Positions 48,782 through 58,433 of a DNA stretch of 64,000 nucleotides are shown here, piece after piece (within the stretch, counting starts at the first letter, position 1; each line of letters begins with the position of its first letter). The position numbers and the translations under genes are program-made. The notes under the pieces were generated by a model. That model was given only the letters and a program-made list of their open reading frames with translations. It did not search any database and had not been told where the DNA came from. Origin of the DNA: JBEEFP01 sp041166085 (GTDB lineage: Bacteria; Actinomycetota; Acidimicrobiia; Acidimicrobiales; JAFATL01); the NCBI GenBank assembly GCA_041166085.1, contig JBEEFP010000008.1, positions 52,954 through 116,953 on the forward strand, given 5' to 3'.

Positions 48782-51439
48782 GTGCTGGGACGCTGGCCCC
48801 TGCTCGGCCGGGACGACGAGATGCAGGTCATGGCGGACGCGCTCGAAGCAGGCGAGCAGCGAAGCGTCGTCATCGCCGGCGCCGCCGGCGTGGGGAAGTC
48901 GAGTCTGGCCCGCGCCTTCGTCGACCGGGCCGCGGCGGCGGGGCGGCCAATTGCGTGGGCCGTGGCGACGCGATCGGCCGCGACCGTTCCGTTCGGCGCG
49001 GTCTCCCATCTCATCGACCAACCGCACGTGCTGACGACGGGTCGGGGCGACCTCCTCGCCCGGGCAACCAGCGCCCTGCTCGCCTCGGCCGGCGACGAGC
49101 AGCTGCTGGTGGGCATCGACGACGCCCATCTCCTCGACGACGCATCTGCCGCCCTTGTGCACCAGCTGGCGGTCGCGGAGCGGGCCGCGCTCATCGTGAC
49201 GGTCCGCACCGGTGAGCCCTGCCCGGATCCCATCGTCGCGTTGTGGAAGGACGACCTGGCCGCCCGTCTCGAGCTGCAGGCGCTGTCGGCGGTCGAGACG
49301 GGACGCTTGCTCGAGACGGTGCTGGAGGGTCCCCTCGACGGTCGCTCGCGGAACCTGCTGTGGAACTCCAGCCTCGGAAACCCCCTGCTGCTCAAGGAGC
49401 TCGTCATCGCAGGCGAGCAGACGGGAGCGCTGCGTCGTGCCGACGGTTTGTGGCGGTGGGAGGGACCGCTGCGGGCCAGTGACCGGTTGGTCGAGCTCGT
49501 CGAGGCGCGGGTCAACCGTCTCGCGGACGCCGAGCGCGCCGCCCTCGAGCTGCTGGCCGTCGGAGAACCGTTGGGCGTCGACGTCATCGCATCACTCGGT
49601 GGACGGGAGGCGCTCGACGCCCTCGATCGTCAGGGACTCGTGCGCGTCGAGCACGCCGGCCGGCGCCGCTTGCTCCGTGTCGCCCACCCCCTCTACTCCG
49701 AAGCCATCCGGGCCATCATGCGACCCCTGTCGGCGGAATCGGCCAGGGGCCGGCTCGCGGCCGCTCTGGTCGAGGTCGGCGCCAGGCGGCGTGACGACCT
49801 CTTGCGGGTGGCGACCTGGCAGCTGCACTCGCGCGGGCCACTGGGCGGGGCCGAGCTCCTCACCGCAGCCCGGCGGGCCGCCCTCGCCTACGACCACGCG
49901 CTCGCCCTCGAGCTGGGCCGGGCCGCCATCGATGCCGGGGCCGGCCCGGCCGCGACGATGCTCGTCGCCGACGAGCTGTTCTGGCTCGGCCGCCCCACGG
50001 AGTCCGATGCGACGCTGGGCGCGTTGGATCTGACGCAACTCGACGAGGACGCCCAGGCCGAGGTGGCCATCATGCGCTCCTCGGCGCGGCTTTGGGGCCT
50101 GGGGCAGCTCGACCAGGCCCTCGATGGGCTGGTCGCGGCGGAGCAGGCCCTTCCTCATGGCGAGGCGCGTGCCGCGATAGCGGCCCATCGCGCCTCGATT
50201 CTGTTCTACGCCGGGCTGCCCGCCGAGGCGGCGCAGATCGTCACCGCCGTGCTCGACGATCCGAGCATGGGCGATCTCGTGCGCATCCGCGCCGCCGAAG
50301 CCATCGGGTGCTTCCTCGGCATCGGCAGGCCCGAGCACGCCATCGCCCTCGCCGAGCAGCACATAGCGCTGGCCCTCGAGCACAGTGAGGAGTTCCAGCC
50401 GCTGGCGCCAGCCGAGATCGTCGGCACCCAGGCCTTCGCCCTGTGGCTGGCGGGGCGCACCGGCGAGGCCGACGAGCTGGCGACCTTCTTGTGTCGTGAG
50501 GCAGAGGCGCGGCACGCCGATGATGCCTTGGGCGCGGTGCTGTTCGTGTCGGGGCGCATCATCCTCGCGTCGGGCCGCGTCCGTTCGGCCATCCGGCGTC
50601 TGTCCGAGGCGTCGGCCGCCCTCGTCGCTGGAGATCCGACCGGTTTCCGCTCCTTGTCGCTCGCGTGCCTGGCCCAGGGCCACGCCATGCTCGGCGACCT
50701 GGGTGCCGCCGAGGCCGTCCTCGCCGAGTCCGATGCCGTGCGCGTTCGGGGTCTGACTCCGTTCGAGGTCGATCGTTGGCTGGCACGGGCCAAGATCGCC
50801 GTTCGGCGGGGCGAGCGCACGCGCGCGGTGGAGCTGATGTCGGCAGGTGCGGCCGAGGCGGCCGAAGCGGGCAACCGCTGCACCGAGTTGTTCGCCTGGC
50901 ACGAGGTCGCTCGTCTCGGTGAGGCCGCGCGATGCGTCGACCGGGTTCGCGAGCTGGCAGACGGGTTCGAGGGGACGCTGGCGCCCGCGATCATGGCCGA
51001 CGTCGTCGCCCGGGCCCGCTCGGACGGTGCGGCGTTGGAGGAAGCGGCCGAAGGGCTGGCACGTACCGGCATGTTCCTGCTCGCCGCCGAATCCGCCGCC
51101 GAGGCCCATGGCCTGCACCGGCAGGCGGGGCGCACGGGGTCGGCCCTGCGGTCGGCCGCCCTGGCCCGTCAGTGGGCGAGCAAGTGCGAGGGCGCGGCCG
51201 ACGCCATCGAGGGTCAGCTCGCCGACAGCAGCCGGGAGCTGGCCCGGCTCACCCGGCGCGAGCGCGAGGTCGCCGACCTGGCCGGACGTGGACTCTCGAA
51301 CCGCGACATCGCCGAGAGCCTGTCCCTGTCGCTGCGCACGGTGGAGAACCACCTGGCCCACGCCTACGAGAAGCTCGGGGTCGAGGGCCGCGCCGAGCTC
51401 GGGCTGCTGTTCCGCCCGGGTGCGCCCACGTCGGGCTGA
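48782..51439 (+). CDS. large LuxR-family ATPase transcriptional regulator (LAL/STAND type)
   Basis: An 885-residue regulator. An N-terminal AAA/STAND ATPase starts at LLGRDDEM, with Walker A GAAGVGKSS and Walker B LLVGIDDAHLLDD. A long TPR-like helical region follows (about 300-800), and a C-terminal LuxR HTH is seen in LTRREREVADLAGRGLSNRD and SLRTVENHLAHAYEKLGV. Such proteins hold ATP and a ligand, oligomerise and activate target promoters. GTG 48782 is chosen for TAGCGT (48768-48773) 8 bases upstream; ATG 48740 is possible. It probably binds the TGAGTRG-N4-CYACTCA boxes at 48723 and 51487 and so controls itself, the small sigma-like gene and the giant secreted protein (inference). Confidence 0.88.
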   Translation: MLGRWPLLGRDDEMQVMADALEAGEQRSVVIAGAAGVGKSSLARAFVDRAAAAGRPIAWAVATRSAATVPFGAVSHLIDQPHVLTTGRGDLLARATSALLASAGDEQLLVGIDDAHLLDDASAALVHQLAVAERAALIVTVRTGEPCPDPIVALWKDDLAARLELQALSAVETGRLLETVLEGPLDGRSRNLLWNSSLGNPLLLKELVIAGEQTGALRRADGLWRWEGPLRASDRLVELVEARVNRLADAERAALELLAVGEPLGVDVIASLGGREALDALDRQGLVRVEHAGRRRLLRVAHPLYSEAIRAIMRPLSAESARGRLAAALVEVGARRRDDLLRVATWQLHSRGPLGGAELLTAARRAALAYDHALALELGRAAIDAGAGPAATMLVADELFWLGRPTESDATLGALDLTQLDEDAQAEVAIMRSSARLWGLGQLDQALDGLVAAEQALPHGEARAAIAAHRASILFYAGLPAEAAQIVTAVLDDPSMGDLVRIRAAEAIGCFLGIGRPEHAIALAEQHIALALEHSEEFQPLAPAEIVGTQAFALWLAGRTGEADELATFLCREAEARHADDALGAVLFVSGRIILASGRVRSAIRRLSEASAALVAGDPTGFRSLSLACLAQGHAMLGDLGAAEAVLAESDAVRVRGLTPFEVDRWLARAKIAVRRGERTRAVELMSAGAAEAAEAGNRCTELFAWHEVARLGEAARCVDRVRELADGFEGTLAPAIMADVVARARSDGAALEEAAEGLARTGMFLLAAESAAEAHGLHRQAGRTGSALRSAALARQWASKCEGAADAIEGQLADSSRELARLTRREREVADLAGRGLSNRDIAESLSLSLRTVENHLAHAYEKLGVEGRAELGLLFRPGAPTSG

Positions 51440-51486
51440 GCACCTACCCGGTCCGGCGTCGCATGCGACGTCCGTCACCCCGGAAA

Positions 51487-51504
51487 TGAGTAGCCGCCCA
51501 CTCA
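51487..51504 (+). promoter_or_regulatory. TGAGTRG-N4-CYACTCA box, copy 2
   Basis: TGAGTAGCCGCCCACTCA, followed by AGGACA, 17 bases and CAGGTT (51527-51532). The box centre is about 43 bp before the predicted start near 51539. Read toward the gene, its flanks match copy 1 (ATGAGTAG, CCACTCA, GACA). Confidence 0.68.
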
Positions 51505-51568
51505 GGACATCGCCCTCCCGGACCGGCAGGTTTGTGGCGATTCGTGAATTTCAATCCGGGGAGGCACC

Positions 51569-54500
51569 ATGCGGGGGCGATTCGTGGGGCGGGTCCGTGT
51601 CGGTGTGCTGACGCTGGCGGCGGCGATGGTCGTGCCGCTCTTTGCGCCGGCACCGGCGGGTGCCGACTCGGTCCCGGCGTCCTCCACCCTGGAGCCGGTC
51701 GGGCTGGCCGAGGTCCCGCCTGATCCGGCCATCCCCGCGCTGCCCCCGCTCGTCGGCGGTCAGACCCCGACGTTCCGTCTGCTCGTCGCCAACAACAGCG
51801 ACGAGGAGGCGGCCCCCGCGTTGGTCCAGTTCCGCCTCGACGACGAGCCGTTCGACCTCCAGGAGGTCGCCGCACCCGAACCCACGCTGACCACCTCGCT
51901 CGACACGATCCTGCCCGCGCTCGAGGTCGGCCACCACGGGCTCGAGGCCCACCTCGATCCCGACGGGGTCGACCGGGTCGAGAAGGTGGAGCTCGACGTG
52001 CTCCCGGCCGTCGACGGGGTCGACCTGTCAGTGACCCAGCTGATGAGCTTCCCGAGCCCTCCGAGCCTCGGCGCACCGGCCGAGCTGCACGCCCTCGTGC
52101 GCAACAACGGGTCCGATCCGGCCCGCCGCGTGTCGGTGAAGTTCACTACCTCCTCCGGCGCGGAGGTCGGCACGGCCGAGCTGCCCGGGGGCCGTGAGGG
52201 CGAGGACCCCGCGGTCGCCGTTCCCGCGCTGGGAAGCCAGCTGGTGGGCGTGGCATGGAACCCGGACCACGCGGGCGACACCGCGGTGCGAGCCACGATC
52301 GTCGGTTACGACGACGACGCCACACCCGAGGACAACACGACGACGAACTCCTTCAAGGTGCACAACCCGGCGCGGGTGACGCCACCCGACCTGGCCGTCC
52401 GAAGCGCAGACGTGTCACCGCTCGAGCCCGGCGACACCGTGCACTTCAACGCCGAGGTCGAGAACCGCACGTCCGGGGACGCGAGCCAGGTGGTGGTGCA
52501 GTTCCTCGTGGATGGGACGCCGTTGGCCGATGTCCCTCCCGTCGACGTCCCGCCCGGCGTGAGCATGCAGGTCTCGAGCGCCGATTACGTAGGCGACGGC
52601 AACCAGCACGTGCTGCGCGTCGTTGCCGACCCCGCCAACCACGTCCGCGAGAGCGACGAGGCGAACAACGTCATCGAGGTGCCCTTCCGTCTCGGGGTCA
52701 CCCGGCCCGGTCCCTTCGGCCTGCTCCCCGATCTCGCGGTGACGGCGGTGACGGCGACGGCGGGAACCGGTCGCTCACTGAGCCTTGCCGCGCACACATG
52801 CAACGTCGGCGACATCCCGATCAGCGGCGGCCACGTCACCTTCACCGCCCACGGCGCCCTCAAGGCGACCGAGGTCGCGGGCGCCGGCGCCTTCAGCCGG
52901 CTGATGCCGGCGGAGTGCACCGACGTCCAGCGCACGTGGACGCCCTCGACGTTGGCAGGGACGATCCTGCTCACTGCCCACGGCGTGCCCTTCGAGATCG
53001 AGCGGCGCGTCGACAACAACACGGGCACCTCCGGCCCGGTCGCCGTCCCCACCGGCGGCTCCAAGGGCGGGCCCGCCAAGGGCCCCCTGCGGAGGATCGT
53101 GAGGACGATCAGGCGCGTGGTGCCGCCGTTGACCAAGTTGCCCGGGCCCACGCCGGGGCCGAAGCCCGGACCGTCCCCGCGCCCGCCGTGGCTCGGCCAG
53201 CTCGGCCCCTTCGCCCTGCCCAGTCCGTCGGCCGTGTCGGGTGCGCGGAGCACGCGTCATGCACCCCGCGCGCAGACGACGGCGCGGGCCGAGTCCGTCA
53301 CCCTCCCGGTCGTCGCCGACGGGGGACCGGGCATCCCGCTCGGCCTCGACCAGTTCGTGGTGCACACCATCGTCCGGCCTGACGGCCAGGCGCCCATCGA
53401 GCGCTACACGACCGCGACCGTCGCGCCGACGACGGCGAACCCGGGTATGGGCACACCGGTCGCGGCCACCGCCTATGTGAACGCCGACGGCGACGCCGGC
53501 CATGGCGTCGACCTCGTCGTGGAGGGACAACCGACGACGGAATCGCTCAACGTCATCGACCCGTCCGCGCCCACCAGCCCGCACGTGCCGAGTCTCCGGG
53601 TCACGATCAGCCACCTGGGGACGACCCCGCTGCCTCACCTGCTCGTCGAGTTGCTCCGCGCCAATCCGCCGACGACCCCGACGCCGTGCCCGGACGCGCC
53701 AGCGCTGCAGCCCACCAGCATGGTGGTCGGTGGTGTCGACTTCGGGACCCAGGACTTCGGCACCATGCCCACCGCCCTCAAGATCCAGGTCGACGTCATC
53801 ACCGCGGACGCCAACACCACCTACTTCCGGCCCCGCCAGCTGGGCGTGGGCGAGAGCGGGCCGATCCCGCTCACGATCATCGGCGGCCGCTACGACGGCG
53901 CCACCCGCGACCAGGCGGTGTTCCAGAACACCATCGTCGACGGTACGCCCGCGGGCACGATCCTGCAGAACGTTCCCGGTCTCGGCAGCCACCAGCTGCA
54001 GGAGAACATGGGCACGCGGTGCCTCCTCAGTCGTGATCTCTCGACCGGTGGCGACGGCAAGGGCGCGGACGTCAACGCCACGCTGGACAACTTCCCGCAG
54101 ACATCAGCCACCGACACGAGCGCAACCGGTGGGCCGATCGTGAAGATCGGCAGTGCCGACGCACTCACGCGGGTGGACTGGTCGGCGCCCGCCGCCACCC
54201 GAGTCGGCGTCGTCTCCCACACCGCGGGCGTCGACACCACCGGCAACCGTTCCGTCGTCGCCTTCGACGGCAACGTGCAGGAGCTCGGACAGCTGGCCGC
54301 GCTGACGCTCTACCTCCCGGCAGCCGAGGGCGGCAGGCGCACCACCACCATCGGCTGGCAGAACGACCGCGTCACCAACCTCGTCGTGAACCGGTTGATC
54401 CTGCGCCGGAACACCGAAGCCGGCCTCGAGCTCAGTGGCCACGTGAACGGGCTCCCGATGGTGGTCCGCGCGCTGTCGATCGTGACCGACGATCAGGATC

Positions 54501-57250
54501 GGCTGAGCATCGACTACGACGCGTGCACCAGTGATCCCGCCCCGACCGGCGACGCCCGGTTCGGGTGCCCCGACACGCCTCGTCTGACCGAGCTGCAGCT
54601 CGCGGGCCAGTCGCCGGCGCGCGCCGATCTGGCCGCGACACCGCCCGCGGCGGTCACGTCGATCGACATCACCGCCCACGATGTCCCGTCCGAGGTCGGC
54701 ATCGACTTCCGACCGAGGGCGTGGACGCCGACCCCGCCGGCCTCCGGGGTGGGACCGGCCCCGTACCGGGCCTTCGCTGGCCGGCCGGTGAAGACGCTCG
54801 ACTACGTGGCCAACGCCGCCATGCGCGACCTGGTCGCGACCATGTACGCGGAGCAGACCGACCCGAACGCGTTCACCCGCACCCGCATCGACGCGACCGG
54901 CGTGACGCCCCAGCTGCGCGCGACGTGGGACGACAGTGAGGCGACGCCGCTCGTGATCGTCGACACCGGTTCGCGCGGGTTCGCCTACGACCCGGTAGGC
55001 CACACCGAGAGCGCCACGCAGTCCGCGCCCGCCCTCGGTGTCGTCGACGTGCAGATGACCAACGGCACCCTGCCCGTCGATCTGGACGCGGCCTATGGAG
55101 GCGCTCGTCGGGAACGACAGTGGGCCCAGATCAGTCAGACGCCGTCGGGCCACGCGCTCCATGCACATGTCGAGGGCCTGCGCTGGTTCACGTTCTCCGA
55201 CGGTCCGGGGGCGCTCCCGGCTGGCGACGCCGCGCCCCGGCCCGCCCGGGCCCAGTCCCTGCAGCTGTGGGCGGAGCCGCCCGCGGCCGGCACGGCGAAC
55301 AACCTGTTCGCCGGCGTCACGATCGACGCCGACACCAAGGTGCGCTTCACCACGACGGTCGACGCCGTCCCGCCCCTGATGGGCTACTCGAACTGGACGG
55401 CGGCGCCGCCCGGACAGCGTTCGGGTCCCGCTGGCCCGCCCCCGCCGGCACTCGTGCACGAGACCCAGTGGCACAGCGTCTACGGGGCCAACTCGACCAA
55501 CCAGAACGACACGTCGGGCGTCACCTTCCAGCACCCCGTCGCCGACATCTGCCTGCGCGACACGACGGCGAACTGCGCGGGCGGCATCCAGACCCACCTC
55601 GAGGGCCGCACGCCGATCACCCAGGCCGTCTCCGCGTGGATGGACGCGTACCGCTACAACCGGTGCGGCTATCGCGACCCGCGAGAAGGGTCGACGGCCG
55701 AGCTCAGGACGCCGGCGGCCTTCGACGTCGACCTGACCATGCTGAACAACCTGCCCGACGCGGACGGCTGCCATCATGCCGACACGGCCGGCATGCACCG
55801 CATCGCTGTCAACGCCCACATCCCGCCCCGGCTCACGCTGTCCTTCGGCCCCACCGGCATCCGCGCCGCGACAGACGGCTCGCCGGTGGCGGGCGAGCTC
55901 AAGCTCTTCGGTGACGACGAGAGCATCTGGGAGGGCTCGCCCGTCGACACCGAACGGGACACGGTGCAGGACGACCTGCACATCAAGCTCACCGAGCCCC
56001 CGGCCTTCGCGTCGGAGATCAACCTCGAGCCGCCCGACCTCGTCGGCCTGTGGGCGCGTGTCGCCGACCTCACGAGCTTCGAGTTCTGCGCCACGCCCAA
56101 TCAGGCGCTCGACCCGTCGCCGCCGCCCGCGTGCGTCCGCAACGGCGTGAGCTACGCCAACTTCGTGACCGCGACGAGCACGACCACCACCAATGCGCTC
56201 CACGCCCTGGTCGAGCAGCCCGCCGGCCACGGCGTGCTCGACGCCCGGGTGACGGCGCTGCCCAACGACGTGGGCCTGACGTGGAACGCCAAGCCGCTCG
56301 CCGTGAACCTCGCGGCGACCGGCGAGTTCGTCGGCCCAGCCGACGACCCGAACAACGGAGCAGCGCTCGACCTGCACCTCCGCAAGTACGGCATGGATCG
56401 CATTCCCGACGGCGATCGTCAGGTGCTGCTGGGCGACGAGCTCATCCGGCTCCCCAAGGCGCGGCTGCCGCAGTCCCTCAGCCTGAGCGTCCGGAGCTGG
56501 CAGACACCGGCCCACGCCGAGCAGTACGCGTGGCTGCCCCAACACGACCCGACGACCAACCCGACGACCACCTACGAGCGGCAGACGGTCTGTGACAACA
56601 ACGACTGGCCGTGGAAGCACTCGATCGTGCGCATCAGCACCGAGCACGGGTCCACCGTCGTCCCCGACGGTCGGGTGACGCATGTGGCCCAGCAGTTCAC
56701 GCGACCGACGAACCCCGCCGACCTCTGGGAGAACCTCGAGCTCGAAGGGGTGCAGCTCGACCCGGCCGACGACGGCACCGCGATCGCCCAGTTCCTCACC
56801 TGTTCGGAGAACAAGCCGGGAGAGCCCAACCCCGCGACCCACGCGCTGGTGTGGGTGATGAAGGGCGGCGCCGCCGCGCACGTGAAGCAGTACGTCGACT
56901 TCTGGAACCGGGCCTTCGTGCGCCCCGGCCGAACCCTGGAGGCCTTCGACCCCGACCGGTCGTTGCCGTGGTTCATCTTCGATCCGCGGGCCGACAACGG
57001 CTGGGAGCAGCGAGCCGACGTCCAGGTGTGCAACGGGTTCCGGGGCTGGTTCCATCTCTACAGCAGCCTGCTCTGGTACACCGACGACAACTTCCGCCGC
57101 TTCGAGGGGGGATGGCACGCGTCGGCGTTCTTCGCAACGCCACCCGTGTTCTTCGCCTACTTCCCGCCCGGTCCGGTGGTCCCCACCATTCCGTTCCTCA
57201 CACCGTGTCCGTGGAGCCTGTTCCCGAGCTCGCCCCGCCTCATGAAGTGA
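51569..57250 (+). CDS. giant secreted protein with CARDB-type repeats
   Basis: A 1893-residue exported protein. It has a signal peptide (residues 1-33, VGVLTLAAAMVVPLFAPAPA) and then about four CARDB/immunoglobulin-like beta domains (roughly 40-145, 150-265, 280-375 and 385-495), each with the NNG/NN-E pattern such as VRNNGSDPARR and ESDEANNVIEVPF. A Pro-rich hinge follows (about 520-550), then some 1300 residues of beta-rich, Asp/Thr/Pro-rich sequence that I cannot assign. There is no LPxTG or membrane anchor at the C-terminus, which ends in a Trp/Phe-rich segment. Start ATG 51569 has GGGGAGG 5 bases upstream. A shared box with the LuxR-type gene suggests it is that regulator's main target. 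Adhesion or matrix building is a guess. Confidence 0.82.
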   Translation: MRGRFVGRVRVGVLTLAAAMVVPLFAPAPAGADSVPASSTLEPVGLAEVPPDPAIPALPPLVGGQTPTFRLLVANNSDEEAAPALVQFRLDDEPFDLQEVAAPEPTLTTSLDTILPALEVGHHGLEAHLDPDGVDRVEKVELDVLPAVDGVDLSVTQLMSFPSPPSLGAPAELHALVRNNGSDPARRVSVKFTTSSGAEVGTAELPGGREGEDPAVAVPALGSQLVGVAWNPDHAGDTAVRATIVGYDDDATPEDNTTTNSFKVHNPARVTPPDLAVRSADVSPLEPGDTVHFNAEVENRTSGDASQVVVQFLVDGTPLADVPPVDVPPGVSMQVSSADYVGDGNQHVLRVVADPANHVRESDEANNVIEVPFRLGVTRPGPFGLLPDLAVTAVTATAGTGRSLSLAAHTCNVGDIPISGGHVTFTAHGALKATEVAGAGAFSRLMPAECTDVQRTWTPSTLAGTILLTAHGVPFEIERRVDNNTGTSGPVAVPTGGSKGGPAKGPLRRIVRTIRRVVPPLTKLPGPTPGPKPGPSPRPPWLGQLGPFALPSPSAVSGARSTRHAPRAQTTARAESVTLPVVADGGPGIPLGLDQFVVHTIVRPDGQAPIERYTTATVAPTTANPGMGTPVAATAYVNADGDAGHGVDLVVEGQPTTESLNVIDPSAPTSPHVPSLRVTISHLGTTPLPHLLVELLRANPPTTPTPCPDAPALQPTSMVVGGVDFGTQDFGTMPTALKIQVDVITADANTTYFRPRQLGVGESGPIPLTIIGGRYDGATRDQAVFQNTIVDGTPAGTILQNVPGLGSHQLQENMGTRCLLSRDLSTGGDGKGADVNATLDNFPQTSATDTSATGGPIVKIGSADALTRVDWSAPAATRVGVVSHTAGVDTTGNRSVVAFDGNVQELGQLAALTLYLPAAEGGRRTTTIGWQNDRVTNLVVNRLILRRNTEAGLELSGHVNGLPMVVRALSIVTDDQDRLSIDYDACTSDPAPTGDARFGCPDTPRLTELQLAGQSPARADLAATPPAAVTSIDITAHDVPSEVGIDFRPRAWTPTPPASGVGPAPYRAFAGRPVKTLDYVANAAMRDLVATMYAEQTDPNAFTRTRIDATGVTPQLRATWDDSEATPLVIVDTGSRGFAYDPVGHTESATQSAPALGVVDVQMTNGTLPVDLDAAYGGARRERQWAQISQTPSGHALHAHVEGLRWFTFSDGPGALPAGDAAPRPARAQSLQLWAEPPAAGTANNLFAGVTIDADTKVRFTTTVDAVPPLMGYSNWTAAPPGQRSGPAGPPPPALVHETQWHSVYGANSTNQNDTSGVTFQHPVADICLRDTTANCAGGIQTHLEGRTPITQAVSAWMDAYRYNRCGYRDPREGSTAELRTPAAFDVDLTMLNNLPDADGCHHADTAGMHRIAVNAHIPPRLTLSFGPTGIRAATDGSPVAGELKLFGDDESIWEGSPVDTERDTVQDDLHIKLTEPPAFASEINLEPPDLVGLWARVADLTSFEFCATPNQALDPSPPPACVRNGVSYANFVTATSTTTTNALHALVEQPAGHGVLDARVTALPNDVGLTWNAKPLAVNLAATGEFVGPADDPNNGAALDLHLRKYGMDRIPDGDRQVLLGDELIRLPKARLPQSLSLSVRSWQTPAHAEQYAWLPQHDPTTNPTTTYERQTVCDNNDWPWKHSIVRISTEHGSTVVPDGRVTHVAQQFTRPTNPADLWENLELEGVQLDPADDGTAIAQFLTCSENKPGEPNPATHALVWVMKGGAAAHVKQYVDFWNRAFVRPGRTLEAFDPDRSLPWFIFDPRADNGWEQRADVQVCNGFRGWFHLYSSLLWYTDDNFRRFEGGWHASAFFATPPVFFAYFPPGPVVPTIPFLTPCPWSLFPSSPRLMK

Positions 57251-57310
57251 GCCCGGCCCCGCCAGTGGCAGCTCCACCCCAGGAATGACGCTCGGCATCC
57301 GACTTGCCCC

Positions 57311-57367
57311 TTGACTTGCCCGCTCTGGGTGTTTAGACATACGACTTAGTCGAGTGACTAAACACCC
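57311..57367 (+). promoter_or_regulatory. promoter with nested TetR-type operator
   Basis: TTGACT (57311-57316), 17 bases, TAGACA (57334-57339). Nested dyads are GGGTGTTTAG/CTAAACACCC (57327-57336, 57358-57367) and TTAGTC-GAGT-GACTAA (57346-57361). The region is AT-rich against its surroundings. The TetR gene of this operon is the likely binder. Confidence 0.75.
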
Positions 57368-57380
57368 GGAGGGCAGAGCG

Positions 57381-58433
57381 ATGGCAGCGACGGAAGAACA
57401 GGTCATGGAGTTCGTGGGCCAGGCGGTCGGGGACTTCGGTGCCCTGCTCACCGGCGCCCTCGTGGTGCTCGGCGACCAGACCGGTCTGTTCAAGGCCATG
57501 GCCGGCGCCGGTCCGCTCACGCCGGCCGAGCTCGCGACGAGGAGCGGTTGCCACGAGCGCTACGTGCGGGAGTGGCTGTCGGGCCTCGCAGCGGCCGGCT
57601 ACGTCGCCTACGACGGCGACGGCCGCTTCGAGCTTCCCGAGGTGCAGACGATCGCCTTCACCGACGAGAGCAGCCCCGCCTATGTCATCGGTGGGTTCCA
57701 GGCCATGCTCGCCGCCACCCGCGCCGTGCCCGCGCTCGCCGAGCGCTTCCGCACAGGCGACGGCCTCGGCTGGCACGAGCACGACCCCGGGCTGTTCCAG
57801 GGCACCGAGCGCTTCTTCCGCCCCGGCTACCAGGCCAACCTCACCCAGGCCTGGCTCCCCGCCCTCGACGGCGTGGTCGCCAAGGTCGAGGCCGGTGCCA
57901 CCGTCGCCGACATCGGGTGTGGGCACGGTGCGTCGACCATCATCATGGCCATCGCCTACCCGCACTCGACGTTCGTGGGCTTCGACTACCACCAGGCCTC
58001 GATCGAGGCGGCCCGCAAGGCGGCTGCCGACGCGGGTGTGGCCGACCGCTGCACGTTCGAGGTCGCGTCGGCCACCGACTACCCGGGCACCTATGACCTG
58101 GTGTGCCACTTCGACTGCCTGCACGACATGGGCGACCCCGTGGCCGCGGCGACCCACACGCGCACGTCCCTCGCACCGGACGGCACGTGGCTGCTGGTCG
58201 AGCCCTTCGCCAACGACGACGTGGCCGACAACCTGAACCCGGTCGGCCGTGTCTTCTACTCGGCGTCCACCCTCATCTGCACCCCGGCGTCGCTGTCCCA
58301 GGACGTCGGCGCCGCCCTCGGCGCCCAGGCCGGCGAGGGCCGGCTGCGCGAGGTGGCCGATGCGGCCGGGTTCGGCACGTTCCGGCGGGCGACCGAGACG
58401 CCGTTCAACCTGGTGCTCGAGGGCAAGCCCTGA
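57381..58433 (+). CDS. class I SAM-dependent methyltransferase with N-terminal winged helix (Rv2258c-like), paralogue 2
   Basis: A 350-residue methyltransferase built like the one at 5798. It has an N-terminal winged-helix dimer region, SAM motif VADIGCGHGAST (about 174-185), DLVCHFDCLHDMGDP, and the shared C-terminus RRATETPFNLVLEG. ATG 57381 has CGGAGGG upstream. It is the first gene of a TetR-controlled operon that continues with the regulator and a hydrolase-glycosyltransferase fusion. Substrate unknown; small-molecule O-methylation is likely. Confidence 0.88.
   Translation: MAATEEQVMEFVGQAVGDFGALLTGALVVLGDQTGLFKAMAGAGPLTPAELATRSGCHERYVREWLSGLAAAGYVAYDGDGRFELPEVQTIAFTDESSPAYVIGGFQAMLAATRAVPALAERFRTGDGLGWHEHDPGLFQGTERFFRPGYQANLTQAWLPALDGVVAKVEAGATVADIGCGHGASTIIMAIAYPHSTFVGFDYHQASIEAARKAAADAGVADRCTFEVASATDYPGTYDLVCHFDCLHDMGDPVAAATHTRTSLAPDGTWLLVEPFANDDVADNLNPVGRVFYSASTLICTPASLSQDVGAALGAQAGEGRLREVADAAGFGTFRRATETPFNLVLEGKP

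Noticed and set aside
57301..57330. PafBC-type motif before the methyltransferase at 57381
   Set aside because: TTGACTTGC is present but lacks TGTC and the N8-TANNNT spacing; an ordinary -35/-10 pair with TetR dyads explains the region better.
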